Source: Clostridium gasigenes (lineage in GTDB: Bacteria; Bacillota; Clostridia; Clostridiales; Clostridiaceae). From it: a stretch of DNA of 64,000 bases. The translations under genes and the position numbers were made by a program. The notes below the pieces were generated by a model. It had not been told where the DNA came from. It did not search any database and saw only the letters and a program-made list of their open reading frames with translations. Location: assembly GCF_900104115.1 (NCBI RefSeq), contig NZ_FNJM01000013.1:23069-87068 (forward strand), written 5' to 3'. Shown piece by piece: positions 35,643 through 44,198 of this stretch (position 1 is the first letter of the stretch; every line of letters begins with the position of its first letter).

Positions 35643-36680
35643 TTATTTAGTTTGTTCTTTAATAAATTCTAATATTTTTCTTCCTGCAGATTCATCTGTT
35701 ACAAGCACAGCATTTTTATTATTCATCATAGTAGACAAAATGGATTCAACTTTGTGTTCTCCAGCTGCTACTGCAATATGCGTACTTATATTTTTAGCTT
35801 GATTAATGTTTATTCCAATTGAAGTATTTTCCGATACAACTTTAGACTCTTTATTAAAATAACATCCAAAAGCTTCGCCTATGGCTCCTAAGGATCTTAA
35901 TCTCTCTGTTTCAACTAAAGATGTTCCTCTTTTTTCTGCCATTTCAATAGCATTACCTATTCCATAAATAAGAATATCTGCTTTATGGATAGTATCTATT
36001 ACTTCTTTTATTTCTTTTTCCTTAAGCAGTGTGTCTAAGACCTCTAAACTTAAGTTTTCTGGAATATGAAGCATTTTATAGCTTGCATTAATTTTTTTAG
36101 CAAAAGATGCTGCTAAAGTATTAGCTTGACTCTCAACCTTTCTTCCCATTCCGCCTCTGGCTGGAACAACAAGAATATCTGACACATTATTTATTTTAGG
36201 AAATGCTTCAACAAATTCTTTAATAGTATTACCACCAGTTAATGCAATTATGTCATTATTTTTTATAATTGTTTTTACATAATTGGCAGTAGCTTTTCCA
36301 AGCTCTTTTAATATTGTTGGATTTGCATTAGTATCTCCTGGAACAATTATTACATCTTTTAACCCAAGGAATGATCTTATACTCTCTTCGATATCAGATA
36401 ATCCTTTAAGTTCGTGGATAAAATCTTTTAGCCTATCAACAACTTCTTGTCCCTCTTCAGTAACAGTCATTCCTGGGGTATTTATCTCAATTAAGTTTTG
36501 AGATTTTAAAAAACTAATTTCAGTTCTTACAATTCTTTCCCCAAGATTTAGTCGATTTGCTAAAACTCTTCTACCAATTGGTTGATTATAACTTATAGTT
36601 CTTAGAACGTTATATCTTTTTTCCAGGACTTCTACAAGCTCAGGAACTATTTTTTTCTGTAATGATAATATTTCCTGCAC
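35643..36680 (-). CDS. cggR: Central glycolytic genes regulator CggR
   Basis: This 345-aa SorC/DeoR-family repressor has an N-terminal HTH (about 25-80, QPIGRRVLANRLNLGERIVR) and a C-terminal sugar-phosphate-binding domain (about 90-340, IIALTGGNTIKEFVEAF, ILVVPARGGMGRKVE, SLGAIGEAFGCYF). The start is GTG at 36680, eight bases after GGGAGGGC; the upstream in-frame ATG would include the operator. In Bacillus, CggR represses gap-pgk-tpi-pgm-eno until fructose-1,6-bisphosphate binds. Here it lies directly upstream of gap, with a matching operator in front of itself. Confidence 0.95.
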   Translation of the reverse strand: MQEILSLQKKIVPELVEVLEKRYNVLRTISYNQPIGRRVLANRLNLGERIVRTEISFLKSQNLIEINTPGMTVTEEGQEVVDRLKDFIHELKGLSDIEESIRSFLGLKDVIIVPGDTNANPTILKELGKATANYVKTIIKNNDIIALTGGNTIKEFVEAFPKINNVSDILVVPARGGMGRKVESQANTLAASFAKKINASYKMLHIPENLSLEVLDTLLKEKEIKEVIDTIHKADILIYGIGNAIEMAEKRGTSLVETERLRSLGAIGEAFGCYFNKESKVVSENTSIGININQAKNISTHIAVAAGEHKVESILSTMMNNKNAVLVTDESAGRKILEFIKEQTK

Positions 36681-36702
36681 TTTTAGCCCTCCCTTGGTCG
36701 AA

Positions 36703-36733
36703 AAGCGTCCCACGCTTTTTTCAAGCGTCCCAC
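36703..36733 (-). promoter_or_regulatory. CggR operator (two direct repeats)
   Basis: On the minus strand GTGGGACGCTT occurs twice (36733-36723 and 36713-36703) with a 20-bp period. Tandem GGGAC half-sites match the known CggR operator plan (CGGGAC direct repeats). It lies between the -10 box and the GTG start. Confidence 0.9.
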
Positions 36734-36740
36734 AGTTACT

Positions 36741-36746
36741 ATTATA
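36741..36746 (-). promoter_or_regulatory. -10 element of the cggR promoter
   Basis: TATAAT on the minus strand, just upstream of the CggR operator. No good -35 box is visible at 16-18 bp. Confidence 0.6.
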
Positions 36747-36748
36747 AA

Positions 36749-36834
36749 ACACATCTTAGAAATATGAAAGGGTTTCTTGAAAATTTTTATATAGTTTTCG
36801 CCTTTTTATTACCAAAAACTCTCCTAAGATGTGT
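36749..36834. repeat. 11-bp inverted repeat spanning the cggR upstream region
   Basis: ACACATCTTAG (36749-36759) and CTAAGATGTGT (36824-36834) are exact reverse complements, 64 bp apart. The inner arm touches the cggR -10 element. Confidence 0.65.
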
Positions 36835-36911
36835 ATTCTAGCCGTATTTTATCTATTTTTTTTATTTAATTGTTAAATAAAAAACACTCTTTATTGTAAA
36901 ACTTAGGCATT

Positions 36912-38291
36912 TTATATTCTTTTTCTTTTACTTGAAGATCTTATCCCTAGCTCTTCTCTATATTTTGCTACGGTTCTTCTTGAGATATTTAGTCCTTTTT
37001 TATTTAGTTCATTACATATAACTTGATCTGACAAAGGCTTAATTCTATTTTCTTCATCTACAAGTGTTTTTATCTTTTTCTTAATATTCACTACTGCTAC
37101 ATCTTCTCCACCATTTTCATTTGAAGTTAAACCTGTAGTAAATATATCTTTTATTTTAATCGTTCCCATACTTGTCAGCACGTATTTATCTCTTACAGCT
37201 CTACTTATGGTCGATTCATGAACTTCTAATTCTTCTGCCATTTCTTTTAAACTCATAGGCTTTAAATATTTTTGACCTTTATCAAAGTACTCTATTTGCT
37301 TTTTAATTACTTTCTCTAAAATTCTAAGAAGCGTACCTTTTCTTTGTTCTATACTTTTTATTAGAAACATAGCACTATTTAATTTATTTTTAACATATTC
37401 CTCTGCTTGCTTGTCCCCTTTATTATTAATTATTTGTTTATATAAGCTATTAATTGATAACCTAGGTAATGCTCCTTCATTCATAATTACAAAATATTCT
37501 CCATCTATTTTCCTTATAGATGCATCTGGGATTATAAATTTCACTTCCTCACCTGTATAAAACCCCCTTGAAGGTTTTGGCTCTAATGTTTTTATTAAAT
37601 CTCCACAACTTTGTGCTTCTTTTGGAGTTATTTTTAAAGCTTTTGAAATATTTATATATTTATTATCTGCAATTGAATCTAAATAATTATCTATTATATC
37701 TTCTAAATTTTCGTCTAAAATACCTCTTTTAATAAGTTGAATTTTCAAACATTCCTTCAAATCTTTCGCGCCTATTCCATCTGGTTCCAAATCTTGAAGT
37801 ACATCTAAAGCTTCTTTCCCTAGTTTTTCTGATATTTCAAGTTCTCTACATATATCCTTTAAAGGAAAACTTAAATAACCTCTAGAGTCTAGATTTTCAA
37901 TCATGTATCCAACTATTGTTTTAATAAACTCATCTTCATTACATTCCAATACTTGTTCATGAAGATATTCGGTTAATGATTGTTTCTTTGTTATAAAATT
38001 AAATGGTGATACATCATTATCACTATCATAACTTCCATAGTTTTGCGAACCATAATTATCAAATTCTAAATATTTTATCATTTCTTTATAATCAATTTTA
38101 TCCTGGTAATTACCTTCTTCTTGAACTGTATCAAAATTTCCTTCTAGCATAGGATTTTCTGTAAATTCATTGTCTATATATTCCCTTAAATCGCAAGATG
38201 ACATTTGAAGTAACTTTATAGATAGTTGCATTTGTTGCGTCATCACAAGCCTTTGTTCTTGGGAAAGATTTAAATTAAAATCTAGTTTCAT
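36912..38291 (-). CDS. rpoN: RNA polymerase sigma-54 factor
   Basis: This 459-aa protein has the Gln/Leu-rich region I (NLSQEQRLVMTQQMQLSIKL), the core-binding domain (about 90-250), the HTH (about 345-370, MSLKEMAEELEVHESTISRA) and the RpoN box near the end (SRRTVAKYREELGI), which reads the -24 promoter element. GAAGGTG precedes the ATG. It lies upstream of cggR. It provides the sigma factor needed by the adh promoter and activator at the other end of the window. Confidence 0.97.
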   Translation of the reverse strand: MKLDFNLNLSQEQRLVMTQQMQLSIKLLQMSSCDLREYIDNEFTENPMLEGNFDTVQEEGNYQDKIDYKEMIKYLEFDNYGSQNYGSYDSDNDVSPFNFITKKQSLTEYLHEQVLECNEDEFIKTIVGYMIENLDSRGYLSFPLKDICRELEISEKLGKEALDVLQDLEPDGIGAKDLKECLKIQLIKRGILDENLEDIIDNYLDSIADNKYINISKALKITPKEAQSCGDLIKTLEPKPSRGFYTGEEVKFIIPDASIRKIDGEYFVIMNEGALPRLSINSLYKQIINNKGDKQAEEYVKNKLNSAMFLIKSIEQRKGTLLRILEKVIKKQIEYFDKGQKYLKPMSLKEMAEELEVHESTISRAVRDKYVLTSMGTIKIKDIFTTGLTSNENGGEDVAVVNIKKKIKTLVDEENRIKPLSDQVICNELNKKGLNISRRTVAKYREELGIRSSSKRKRI

Positions 38292-38349
38292 AAATTAACA
38301 CCTTCATTCAATAAAATTATTTAGTTTTTTAATATTCTAAATATATATC

Positions 38350-38412
38350 TAAGGCACTTTCAAAAAAATAATAAACCAATTTTATAGTCTATTATTTTTT
38401 CCAAGTCTCTAA
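38350..38412. repeat. Dispersed palindromic element, copy 15
   Basis: TAAGGCACTTTCAAAAAAAT and a TAGTCTATTATTTTTTCCAA arm, closing with TCTCTAA. It lies upstream of rpoN. Confidence 0.82.
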
Positions 38413-38529
38413 TATTAATATACACTCTATTTATTGAATATTCAAACTCTAAGCGTTTTCTTTTTATTTTTTATTTAGAATAATTTAAGAAATTTCTATT
38501 CAATGTTTACTAAAAAATTTCAAAAAAAA

Positions 38530-38548
38530 GAAAGCCCAAAGGACTTTC
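38530..38548 (-). terminator. Terminator of degV
   Basis: GAAAGTCC/GGGCTTTC-type stem followed on the minus strand by TTTTTTTT, 52 bp beyond the degV stop and after a dispersed repeat. Confidence 0.8.
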
Positions 38549-38559
38549 TCTATTTTTAG

Positions 38560-38615
38560 TTAGGCATTTTTTAAAAACAATAGTCCAATACTAAAATAGA
38601 CTATTCTACTTTGCC
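38560..38615. repeat. Dispersed palindromic element, copy 16 (overlaps degV 3' end)
   Basis: TTAGGCATTTTTTAAAAACA and AATAGACTATTCTACTTTGCC. The last four codons (GKVE) and the stop codon of degV lie inside it, so insertion seems to have replaced the original 3' end. Confidence 0.8.
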
Positions 38616-39467
38616 ATTATTATTTGTAGCTTCTTTAGATATAAATAATAATCCACAAACTTTAGGACCTGAATGTATTCCAACTGCACATCCTACTGTA
38701 GTAGTTATATATTCTATATCATTTCCTTCTAAATACTCTTTTAGAGCACTATATAAGTCATCATTATCATACACCAAAAGAGCAACCGGACTACTTGTAT
38801 CTGGATTCCCATCCTCATAATCAGAAATAATTTTTTTAATCACTTTTTTATTTCCTCTTATTTTATCCTTAACTGCCATTGTACCATCTTTTATTTCTAG
38901 AATTAATCTTAATCCTAAAGCAGTTCCTATAGCCCCTGCTGTTTTAGATATTCTTCCACCTTTCACAAGGTTATCTAGAGATTCAAATGCAATAGAACTT
39001 TTAATTTTATTTTTAGTTTCATTTAATTCCTTTTCTATTTCAACTATTGATCGCCCTGCATCTCTTAATCTACATGCTTCCAAAGTCAATAATCCAAGTC
39101 CTGAAGTTATAGTATTTGAATCTATAACAACTATGTCATCTGACTCTAACATATTTTTAGCTAAACAAGCTGATTCATAAGTACCACTCATATTAGCTGA
39201 CATTATTAAAGCTACTATTTTATAACCTTGATCTAAATATTTTTTAAAACATTCTTCAAATCTTAGGGGAATTATCTGCGCTGTAGTTGGTAAAATTTTC
39301 TTTTGCTCTATTTTCTTTTGCATTTCAGAAACAGTTATTTCAATTGTATCTAAATAACTTTCTTCTTCAAAATTTATTAGTACCGGTAAAACTTCTATGT
39401 CATTTTCTTCTATAAGATATTTTGGTATATCTAAACAACTATCAGTAATTATCTTTATTTTTTGCAT
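38601..39467 (-). CDS. DegV-family fatty-acid-binding protein
   Basis: This 288-aa DegV protein binds a fatty acid and likely acts as FakB, presenting it to a FakA kinase for phosphorylation. Family marks are the N-terminal IITDSCLDIPKYLIEE, TTAQIIPLRFEECFKKY, ALIMSANMSGTYESA and VVIDSNTITSGLGLL. The ATG at 39467 follows GGGGGGTG. It follows trmL by 21 bp, so the two are probably co-transcribed. Its last four codons and stop are within a dispersed repeat. Confidence 0.92.
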   Translation of the reverse strand: MQKIKIITDSCLDIPKYLIEENDIEVLPVLINFEEESYLDTIEITVSEMQKKIEQKKILPTTAQIIPLRFEECFKKYLDQGYKIVALIMSANMSGTYESACLAKNMLESDDIVVIDSNTITSGLGLLTLEACRLRDAGRSIVEIEKELNETKNKIKSSIAFESLDNLVKGGRISKTAGAIGTALGLRLILEIKDGTMAVKDKIRGNKKVIKKIISDYEDGNPDTSSPVALLVYDNDDLYSALKEYLEGNDIEYITTTVGCAVGIHSGPKVCGLLFISKEATNNNGKVE

Positions 39468-39488
39468 TCTTTCACCCCCCACCACTTT

Positions 39489-39950
39489 TTATTTCATATT
39501 TGGGAAACCTATTTGTCTTAAGGCTTCATATACAACTATCGCTGCTGTATTTGAAATATTTAAGCTTCTTGTACTAGTTTCTATCATCGGAATTCTTATT
39601 CCATTATGTTCATTATGGACAGCCTCTGGCACTCCTGAGGATTCTCTTCCAAACATTATAAAATCACCTTTTTTAAAAGTTGCCTCATTATAGTAGACTC
39701 CGCCATGTGTAGTTGCTAAAAAGATTCTTTCATTTCCGTATTTAGACATGAAATCTTCATAGCTTTCATGTACTTCAAGTTTTAACTCTTTCCAATAATC
39801 AAGTCCAGCTCTTTTCACTTGTTTATCATCTATTTTGAATCCTAGCGGCTTAATTAAATGCAAGGTTGAATTAGTAAGCACGCAAGTTCTTGCTATATTT
39901 CCTGTATTTTGTGGAATTTCCGGTTGATACATAACTATATTAAAATTCAT
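39489..39950 (-). CDS. trmL: tRNA (cytidine/uridine-34-2'-O)-methyltransferase TrmL
   Basis: This 153-aa SPOUT-class enzyme methylates the wobble ribose of leucine tRNAs using SAM. Motifs are YQPEIPQNTGNIARTC (N-terminal), HLIKPLGF, MFGRESSGVPE (SAM-binding knot) and IPMIETSTRSLNISNTAAIVVYE (knot and catalytic C terminus). The ATG at 39950 follows TTGGAGG. Length matches the family. It is upstream of degV in the same unit. Confidence 0.95.
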   Translation of the reverse strand: MNFNIVMYQPEIPQNTGNIARTCVLTNSTLHLIKPLGFKIDDKQVKRAGLDYWKELKLEVHESYEDFMSKYGNERIFLATTHGGVYYNEATFKKGDFIMFGRESSGVPEAVHNEHNGIRIPMIETSTRSLNISNTAAIVVYEALRQIGFPNMK

Positions 39951-39998
39951 TTTTTCATCCTCCAACTCTTCAAGTTATTCTTATCTTTAGATAAAGTT

Positions 39999-40049
39999 TA
40001 TGGATCTTCAAAAAATATCTAACTCCATCTGAAATTTAGAAGAACTTAT
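39999..40049. repeat. Dispersed palindromic element, degenerate copy
   Basis: TTATGGATCTTCAAAAAATA resembles the left arm of other copies; the right arm is weak. It lies upstream of trmL. Confidence 0.4.
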
Positions 40050-40171
40050 CCTATTGATAAGCATAATAAGAGTAATATGCACTTTCATCTTACTCTTAGT
40101 TTAATTTCACCTACCCATAATCATACTATATCATTATATAATAGTCAAAGACATTAGCTGTTAGTATTTAG

Positions 40172-41014
40172 TCAACTCTCTTCATCAATTATAAATTTCT
40201 GTATAGCTAAAGCTACGCCTTCCTCTTTATTAGTTTCAGTAACAAAATCTGCTACTGCCTTTACTTCCTCTATTGCGTTTCCCATAGCAACCCCAAGCCC
40301 TGCATATTTTATCATTGAAATATCATTTTCATTATCTCCTATGCACATAATTTCATCAGAGCTTATTCCATAATATTCTCCAAGTACTTTTACTGCATTT
40401 CCTTTTGATACTTCTTTATAATTTATTTCTATACTCCTTTTGCCTGAACCATAGATAGTAATATTCTTCACTTTTTTTAGTGCCTTTTTAACACTCTCTA
40501 TCTTTCTAGCTTTAGGAGATATTGCTATACACTTTGTCATCTTACCTTCATTATTTTTAAAAATATCTTCCCACTTTTCTATTTTATCTACCATAATATA
40601 TTTTATTTTCAACATTTCATAACCTATTTGTTTAGTCATAAATAGTTCTGTTGCCATTTTACTTATTAGGTTACTACAATATATTGTATCTGTTGTATAA
40701 AATTGAAATGATATTTTATTTTTATCTAGAACCTTAATAATCTCTAAACAATCTACGGTTGGAATATATTCTTCATATATTATATTATTATTATTTTCTC
40801 TAACTATAGCTCCATTTGCAGCAATTACCGGAGACTTAACTCCAAGTATATGTGAAAAATATGCTGCATTATTATAAATACGTCCAGTTGTTACTACTAT
40901 TTCAACACCTTTTTCATGGGCTTTTTTAATAATTCCCTTACTTTTTTCTGATATATTGCGTCCTTTTCCAAGCAAGGTACCATCCATGTCAATGCAAACC
41001 ATCTTATACTTCAT
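40172..41014 (-). CDS. Cof-type HAD-IIB hydrolase
   Basis: This 280-aa phosphatase has motif I CIDMDGTLLG (nucleophile Asp about 9), motif II VVTTGRIY, motif III Lys in EVSKGNAVKVLGEY and motif IV CIGDNENDISMIKYAG, with a cap domain between II and III of the Cof type. It probably dephosphorylates sugar phosphates or a nucleotide cofactor; the substrate cannot be deduced. GAGGAG precedes the ATG. It is a single-gene unit. Confidence 0.93.
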   Translation of the reverse strand: MKYKMVCIDMDGTLLGKGRNISEKSKGIIKKAHEKGVEIVVTTGRIYNNAAYFSHILGVKSPVIAANGAIVRENNNNIIYEEYIPTVDCLEIIKVLDKNKISFQFYTTDTIYCSNLISKMATELFMTKQIGYEMLKIKYIMVDKIEKWEDIFKNNEGKMTKCIAISPKARKIESVKKALKKVKNITIYGSGKRSIEINYKEVSKGNAVKVLGEYYGISSDEIMCIGDNENDISMIKYAGLGVAMGNAIEEVKAVADFVTETNKEEGVALAIQKFIIDEES

Positions 41015-41297
41015 AAAAAAACTCCTCTTCTGCTAGGCATCTAAAGATATTATTAATATTAGTTGTTTTTCACTTATGCCACACTTGAATAAATCTTTTT
41101 CTCCACCTTAATTTATATTATTATAATATCACTTTTCCTTATTAAATACACTCTACTTCACTATTATACTATCCATTTGTATTTATTTTATAATTCCTTT
41201 GTTATTTCAATATATTTTTCCCATTAGTTTCTACATATAATTTCATTAAATAATTATGTTGAACAATATACATTATTTTTTTTCATACACATAATTA
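41015..41297. other. Intergenic stretch upstream of the HAD hydrolase
   Basis: Apart from a degenerate dispersed repeat at about 41034-41081 (TAGGCATCTAAAGATATTAT ... CACTTATGCCA) I see nothing that I can name. Confidence 0.45.
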
Positions 41298-41328
41298 AAA
41301 GCTTAGAAATTAAAAATTCCTAAGCTTT
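41298..41328 (-). terminator. Terminator of the VanW/G5 gene
   Basis: AAAGCTTAG/CTAAGCTTT stem with a loop of 13 nt, just after the stop codon; exit side is A/T-rich. Confidence 0.75.
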
Positions 41329-41340
41329 CTTAACTATATT

Positions 41341-42837
41341 TTATTGTGCTACTTTTGGTGCTGGCACCGGTGTTGGTACTGGTGTCGGAACTGGTGTAGG
41401 TGTTGCTACATTTGCTGGTGGAGGCGTATTTACTGGTTTCTTAGTTCCTCTTTTAACTACACTCTTTGTAGTACCATATACATCTGTGGCAACAATTTCT
41501 CTATTAACTTCAGTTCCATTTTCATAAGTTACTTGATACGAACTAGCTTTATACCCAGTCATACCATATGATTGAATCACTTCTTTTCCTATTTCTAATG
41601 TAGGATCATCAACATACTCATTTCCGGGTTTATAAGTTTCCAAAACTTCGTTAACTAATTCATATGTTTTTTCACCAAATTTTGATTTATTTCCATAAAT
41701 ACTAAATCCTACAGTTCCCCCGCCTACAGCTCCTTCAATATAAATTGGAAAATCATAAGTATTCTTAAACTTATAATCAACAAACCCATAAGCTACTGTC
41801 GCATCTAACCCTGCCTCTGAGTATCCAACCATTAGTGAATGATTTCTTCGTTCAGTTGATCGTATGTTAGCTTTCATTACAGCCCTATATAAAGTTGTTG
41901 AAACTTGACATATACCACCGCCATAATCTGGAACTATTTTATTTCCTACATAAGTATTAGCTTTTTCATAACCTTTATCTGGCGTAGTATCTCCAATTAA
42001 GTCATTATAACTAAACTCATCCCCGGGCATTAAAACAATACCACTTACAGTTTGAGCTGCAATTTCCATATTTCTTACTCTTCCATCTCCAGTCATTCTA
42101 TAACTATTACTATATGAACTAAGCTTACTATCTATTTGACTTAAATCATCTTTAGTTAGTCTTGCTTTACATTCTTTTAATTCAAAAGTTAATTCAACTT
42201 TATTAGATAGATTTTTATTTATATTTTCAACAAGTTTATTATGAAGATCCTCTCCATCGATTTTATTTCCAACTACTTCTGGTATAATTACTATATTTCC
42301 ACTATTTGTTGATATTTTAGCATCCTTTGGTTCCACATCTACAGTAGATTTTACAGTATCCTCAAATTCTTTTAATTTACCTTCATCATAGGAAATTTCC
42401 CCTTCTATATTATGATCCTTACCTTTTTTTATCTTAGTATTTTTTGAAAAGTTGCTACCATCTTTACCATATTTAACGGCATCTGTAGCAATAGCTTCTA
42501 CATCATAACTTAGATTTAAATCAGAATATTTCAAATCAAACTTTTGTTCTCCAGCAGTTACGGCTAAAGTCTTGTCCATAATATTTACTGATAATTTTTC
42601 ATTTAAAGATTTTATAGCCTCTTCTTTAGTTAACCCACCAATTTCCACGCCATAAACATTAACTCCAGGGTAAACTTTGTTTTCCCATGCCTTAACGTTC
42701 TTATTTAAACCTATTCCATAGGCTAAACTTGATGCAATAATTGCAACTAAAACAACTGAACCAATCATTATTGGCTTTTTATTTTTTTCAAATAATTCAT
42801 TATAATTGCTTTTTTGTAGACTTTTATTTTTTTTCAA
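41341..42837 (-). CDS. VanW-family exported protein with G5 domain and TPVP tail
   Basis: This 498-aa protein has one N-terminal membrane helix (about 24-44), a peptidoglycan-binding-4 type region (about 60-235), the VanW domain (about 245-385: MPGDEFSYNDLIGDTTPDKG, then YGGGICQVSTTLYRAV and RRNHSLMVGYSEAGLDATVA), a G5 domain (about 390-465) and a low-complexity Pro tail with three TPVP units encoded by 12-bp repeats (41362-41397). The start is TTG at 42837 with GGGAGGTG eight bases upstream. Family members act at the cell wall; despite the name, it does not imply vancomycin resistance here. Confidence 0.9.
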   Translation of the reverse strand: MKKNKSLQKSNYNELFEKNKKPIMIGSVVLVAIIASSLAYGIGLNKNVKAWENKVYPGVNVYGVEIGGLTKEEAIKSLNEKLSVNIMDKTLAVTAGEQKFDLKYSDLNLSYDVEAIATDAVKYGKDGSNFSKNTKIKKGKDHNIEGEISYDEGKLKEFEDTVKSTVDVEPKDAKISTNSGNIVIIPEVVGNKIDGEDLHNKLVENINKNLSNKVELTFELKECKARLTKDDLSQIDSKLSSYSNSYRMTGDGRVRNMEIAAQTVSGIVLMPGDEFSYNDLIGDTTPDKGYEKANTYVGNKIVPDYGGGICQVSTTLYRAVMKANIRSTERRNHSLMVGYSEAGLDATVAYGFVDYKFKNTYDFPIYIEGAVGGGTVGFSIYGNKSKFGEKTYELVNEVLETYKPGNEYVDDPTLEIGKEVIQSYGMTGYKASSYQVTYENGTEVNREIVATDVYGTTKSVVKRGTKKPVNTPPPANVATPTPVPTPVPTPVPAPKVAQ

Positions 42838-42877
42838 TTATTACACACCTCCCATAGATATATTTATATATCTTAAT

Positions 42878-42933
42878 TTAAGCATCTTCAAAAAATAACA
42901 AGCTACTATGCTAGTCCTTTTTCAAGTGCCTTA
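42878..42933. repeat. Dispersed palindromic element, copy 18
   Basis: TTAAGCATCTTCAAAAAATA and ATGCTAGTCCTTTTTCAAGT, closing with GCCTTA, upstream of the VanW/G5 gene. Confidence 0.8.
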
Positions 42934-43067
42934 TTTTATACAGTACTAATTTTTTTTAAAATACTACTGTTTCTTATTATATATTATATCGAAATTTATT
43001 TTAATACATTTAGTTAAAATTAAATAATAAAATATATTTTTTTATTTTAACAAAATATTTAAAAACA

Positions 43068-43095
43068 AAAAAATCCAGCCTTAGCCAGATTTTTT
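43068..43095 (-). terminator. Terminator of the GH25 gene
   Basis: AAAAAATCCAGCC pairs with AGCCAGATTTTTT allowing G-U pairs, followed on the minus strand by TTTTTTTG. Confidence 0.75.
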
Positions 43096-43129
43096 TGTTT
43101 TTTATTCCATATTAAGCTTTTAATACTTC

Positions 43130-44077
43130 TTATACAACTACCTTACTTCTAATTTGTGATACTTCTCCATCATTATCAAAAGCTTCAATACTTATAGTAA
43201 TTAAACCTTTGGCTGTAACTGGTAAATCACTCTCGTTAATTTCAAACTTTGTATCATTCTTATTTAATGTAGTTATCCAATAACCATTTACAAATAAGTT
43301 ATAACCCAAAAGATCTGTATCCGTATTCGGGTTCCAATTTACCAATATTTTTTTACCTTCTCTAACAGCTTTCAATCCAGTTATACTTCTTGGTTGTGTT
43401 AAAAGATCTATGCTATCTGGCCCCCAATTAGCATCTACGGGATTAGAAACTCCTTCTACAATAGCACTTTCACTAAATTGCCAAATTCTCCATCTCTTCC
43501 ATCCACCTGCATCTGGTGGATAAGGAGGATTTATAGGTACATTTGTGTACATTGCTATCCATAGTGGCATATTCTTTAAAGGTTGCCCAATACCTGGTAC
43601 GTTAAAATCATCGTAAAGGTCAATAAAGAATAACCCCGTATATAGCATTAATCTTCTTCTAGTTTTCTTCTCAAATCTCTTTCTAAATCTATCTACCCAG
43701 GTTACTAATGCTTTTGTACTTATCTTTTCCTCTATTGGTGCTTCTATATCTAATACAGGAAAAAGATCTCCATAGTTTTTTTCTCCAAACCCTTGTTGTA
43801 ATAAGTTTATAAAATCATCACATTGAGCATCTGCAGCTGTCAAATCATAAGAAGGTACTCCATAATGATATGCACCAACTGGTATTTTATATTGCCTTGC
43901 TTTAGGAGCATATTCTAGAAATTTTTTATCTACTCTAAATCTTCCACCAGCTGAACCTGATCCTGAGGATCTTAGATATAGAAAATCTAATGTTTTAGAT
44001 AAAACCTCAAAATCCACCCCTTGAGTAAATTCATTTATGTCTATTCCAAAAAGACTCTTATCATTTTTATTTTGCAT
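43130..44077 (-). CDS. GH25-family lysozyme with C-terminal Fn3-like domain
   Basis: This 315-aa muramidase has a GH25 barrel (about 8-210): FGIDINEFTQGVDF at the start, AYHYG, and LFPVLDIEAP with the catalytic Asp/Glu. The C terminus (about 222-315, LKAVREGKKILVNWNPNTDT) looks like a fibronectin type III module. No signal peptide or membrane helix is visible, so export must be by another route or the enzyme is released by lysis, as in spore or phage endolysins. GTGGAGG precedes the ATG. No holin or phage genes are nearby. Confidence 0.92.
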   Translation of the reverse strand: MQNKNDKSLFGIDINEFTQGVDFEVLSKTLDFLYLRSSGSGSAGGRFRVDKKFLEYAPKARQYKIPVGAYHYGVPSYDLTAADAQCDDFINLLQQGFGEKNYGDLFPVLDIEAPIEEKISTKALVTWVDRFRKRFEKKTRRRLMLYTGLFFIDLYDDFNVPGIGQPLKNMPLWIAMYTNVPINPPYPPDAGGWKRWRIWQFSESAIVEGVSNPVDANWGPDSIDLLTQPRSITGLKAVREGKKILVNWNPNTDTDLLGYNLFVNGYWITTLNKNDTKFEINESDLPVTAKGLITISIEAFDNDGEVSQIRSKVVV

Positions 44078-44198
44078 TGTTCCTCCACTAAAAAAATACT
44101 TCTCCTTAATATGTTATTATAAAATCTAATAATTGTTACTGTTTTAAACTTATTTTAATAGCCCTAAATGATTTTGAAAAAACAATAAATAATTTCTC

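Noticed and set aside
36861..36881. AT-only stem TTTATTTAA/TTAAATAAA as the rpoN terminator
   Set aside because: The stem is purely A/T and on the minus strand is followed by an A-run, not a T-run.
43130..44077. Prophage, because of the GH25 lysozyme
   Set aside because: No holin, tail, capsid or integrase genes are nearby.
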